Assembly (NCBI GenBank): GCA_002353935.1
Contig: DEKP01000044.1
Span: 30,374 to 36,577, forward strand
Source of the DNA: Ruminococcaceae bacterium UBA2719
Lineage (GTDB): Bacteria; Bacillota; Clostridia; Oscillospirales; Acutalibacteraceae
Length of the DNA: 6,204 bases
Direction: 5' to 3'
Of the stretch, positions 5,903 through 6,204 are shown piece by piece. Position numbers and translations under genes: made by a program. Below the pieces are notes generated by a model, which saw nothing but the letters and a program-made list of their open reading frames with translations, had not been told where the DNA came from and searched no databases. Within the stretch, counting starts at the first letter, position 1. Every line of letters starts with the position of its first letter.

Positions 5903-6204
5903 TTATAATGTTGCGGAAAGGTTATTAGATGAACTTTTCACATCATACAGTAGCGGCTTAGTTGAAGCTTTTAGTCTTTTTTGAGTGTGTATAACCGCCA
6001 AAGAAATTACCTCATCTACATTAGAAACAGGATAAAATTTAATTTCTGATCTAATCTCATCGTCTATTTCCTGAATATCGCGAACATTGTCTTTAGGAAT
6101 GATAATATTTTTGATCTTTGATTTGTATGCTGCCATTACCTTTTCTTTCAGACCTCCTATAGGAAGAACCTTTCCTCTGATAGAAATCTCACCGGTCATG
6201 GCAA
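5903..6204 (-). CDS. lon: ATP-dependent Lon protease, C-terminal end only
   Basis: The last hundred or so residues of the Lon proteolytic domain. Lon is a cytoplasmic AAA+ serine protease that degrades misfolded and regulatory proteins. The visible part begins AMTGEISIRGKVLPIGGLKEK, and the first lysine of GGLKEK is the catalytic Lys of the Ser-Lys dyad (K722 in E. coli Lon). The catalytic Ser, the ATPase domain and the substrate-binding domain lie beyond the window edge, so the Met at 6199 is internal and not a start. IKNIIIPKDN and the FYPVSNVDEVISLA region match the end of the family domain. A polar, Ser/Asn-rich tail of about 25 residues follows the conserved core. The stop codon (TAA, 5905-5903) is 14 nt before the ysxC start, so the genes are cotranscribed. 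This is a LonA-type protein judging by the ysxC neighbour. Confidence 0.96.
   Translation of the reverse strand, partial: AMTGEISIRGKVLPIGGLKEKVMAAYKSKIKNIIIPKDNVRDIQEIDDEIRSEIKFYPVSNVDEVISLAVIHTQKRLKASTKPLLYDVKSSSNNLSATL

Noticed and set aside
5889..5903. ATG at 5903 as the ysxC start.
   Set aside because: It overlaps the GGAGG that serves the ATG at 5888, has no site of its own, and the shorter form matches the family length.

Overview
The window looks like chromosomal DNA from an anaerobic, probably spore-forming member of the Clostridia. The reasons are an AT-rich composition, strong GGAGG-type ribosome binding sites, tight operon packing, a Rex repressor, the lon-ysxC gene order typical of Firmicutes, and proteins resembling the clostridial spore-cortex lysin SleC. 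A gut Oscillospiraceae/Ruminococcaceae-type organism would fit, but the family level is a guess. I see no tRNA, rRNA, CRISPR array, insertion sequence or phage gene.

Layout. On the plus strand, bases 1-1839 carry the 3' part of an NADP-dependent isocitrate dehydrogenase gene (icd), then rex, which encodes the NADH/NAD+-sensing repressor. The two are almost certainly cotranscribed: the rex ribosome binding site starts on the last base of the icd stop codon. A strong hairpin terminator at 1846-1878 ends this unit. Everything else is on the minus strand. From right to left, bases 6204-4008 hold the end of lon (ATP-dependent protease), ysxC/engB (ribosome-assembly GTPase) and a diaminopimelate decarboxylase-like gene (lysA), packed with 14-nt and 3-nt gaps. 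This operon ends at a strong terminator at 3861-3897. After a short intergenic region, a two-gene unit (3741-1938) encodes a small beta-sandwich protein and a protein with a SpoIID-like lytic domain plus three peptidoglycan-binding repeats.

The most notable point is this last pair. From memory of clostridial SleC, the first protein matches the N-terminal beta-sandwich region of SleC and the second matches its lytic domain and peptidoglycan-binding domain. A SleC-type germination enzyme thus seems to be encoded as two overlapping genes, with the peptidoglycan-binding module present three times. The rest is ordinary housekeeping: NADPH and 2-oxoglutarate supply, redox control, protein quality control, ribosome assembly, and lysine/cell-wall precursor synthesis. 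lysA and the SleC-like pair both concern peptidoglycan, but a terminator separates them and I see no evidence that they form one system.
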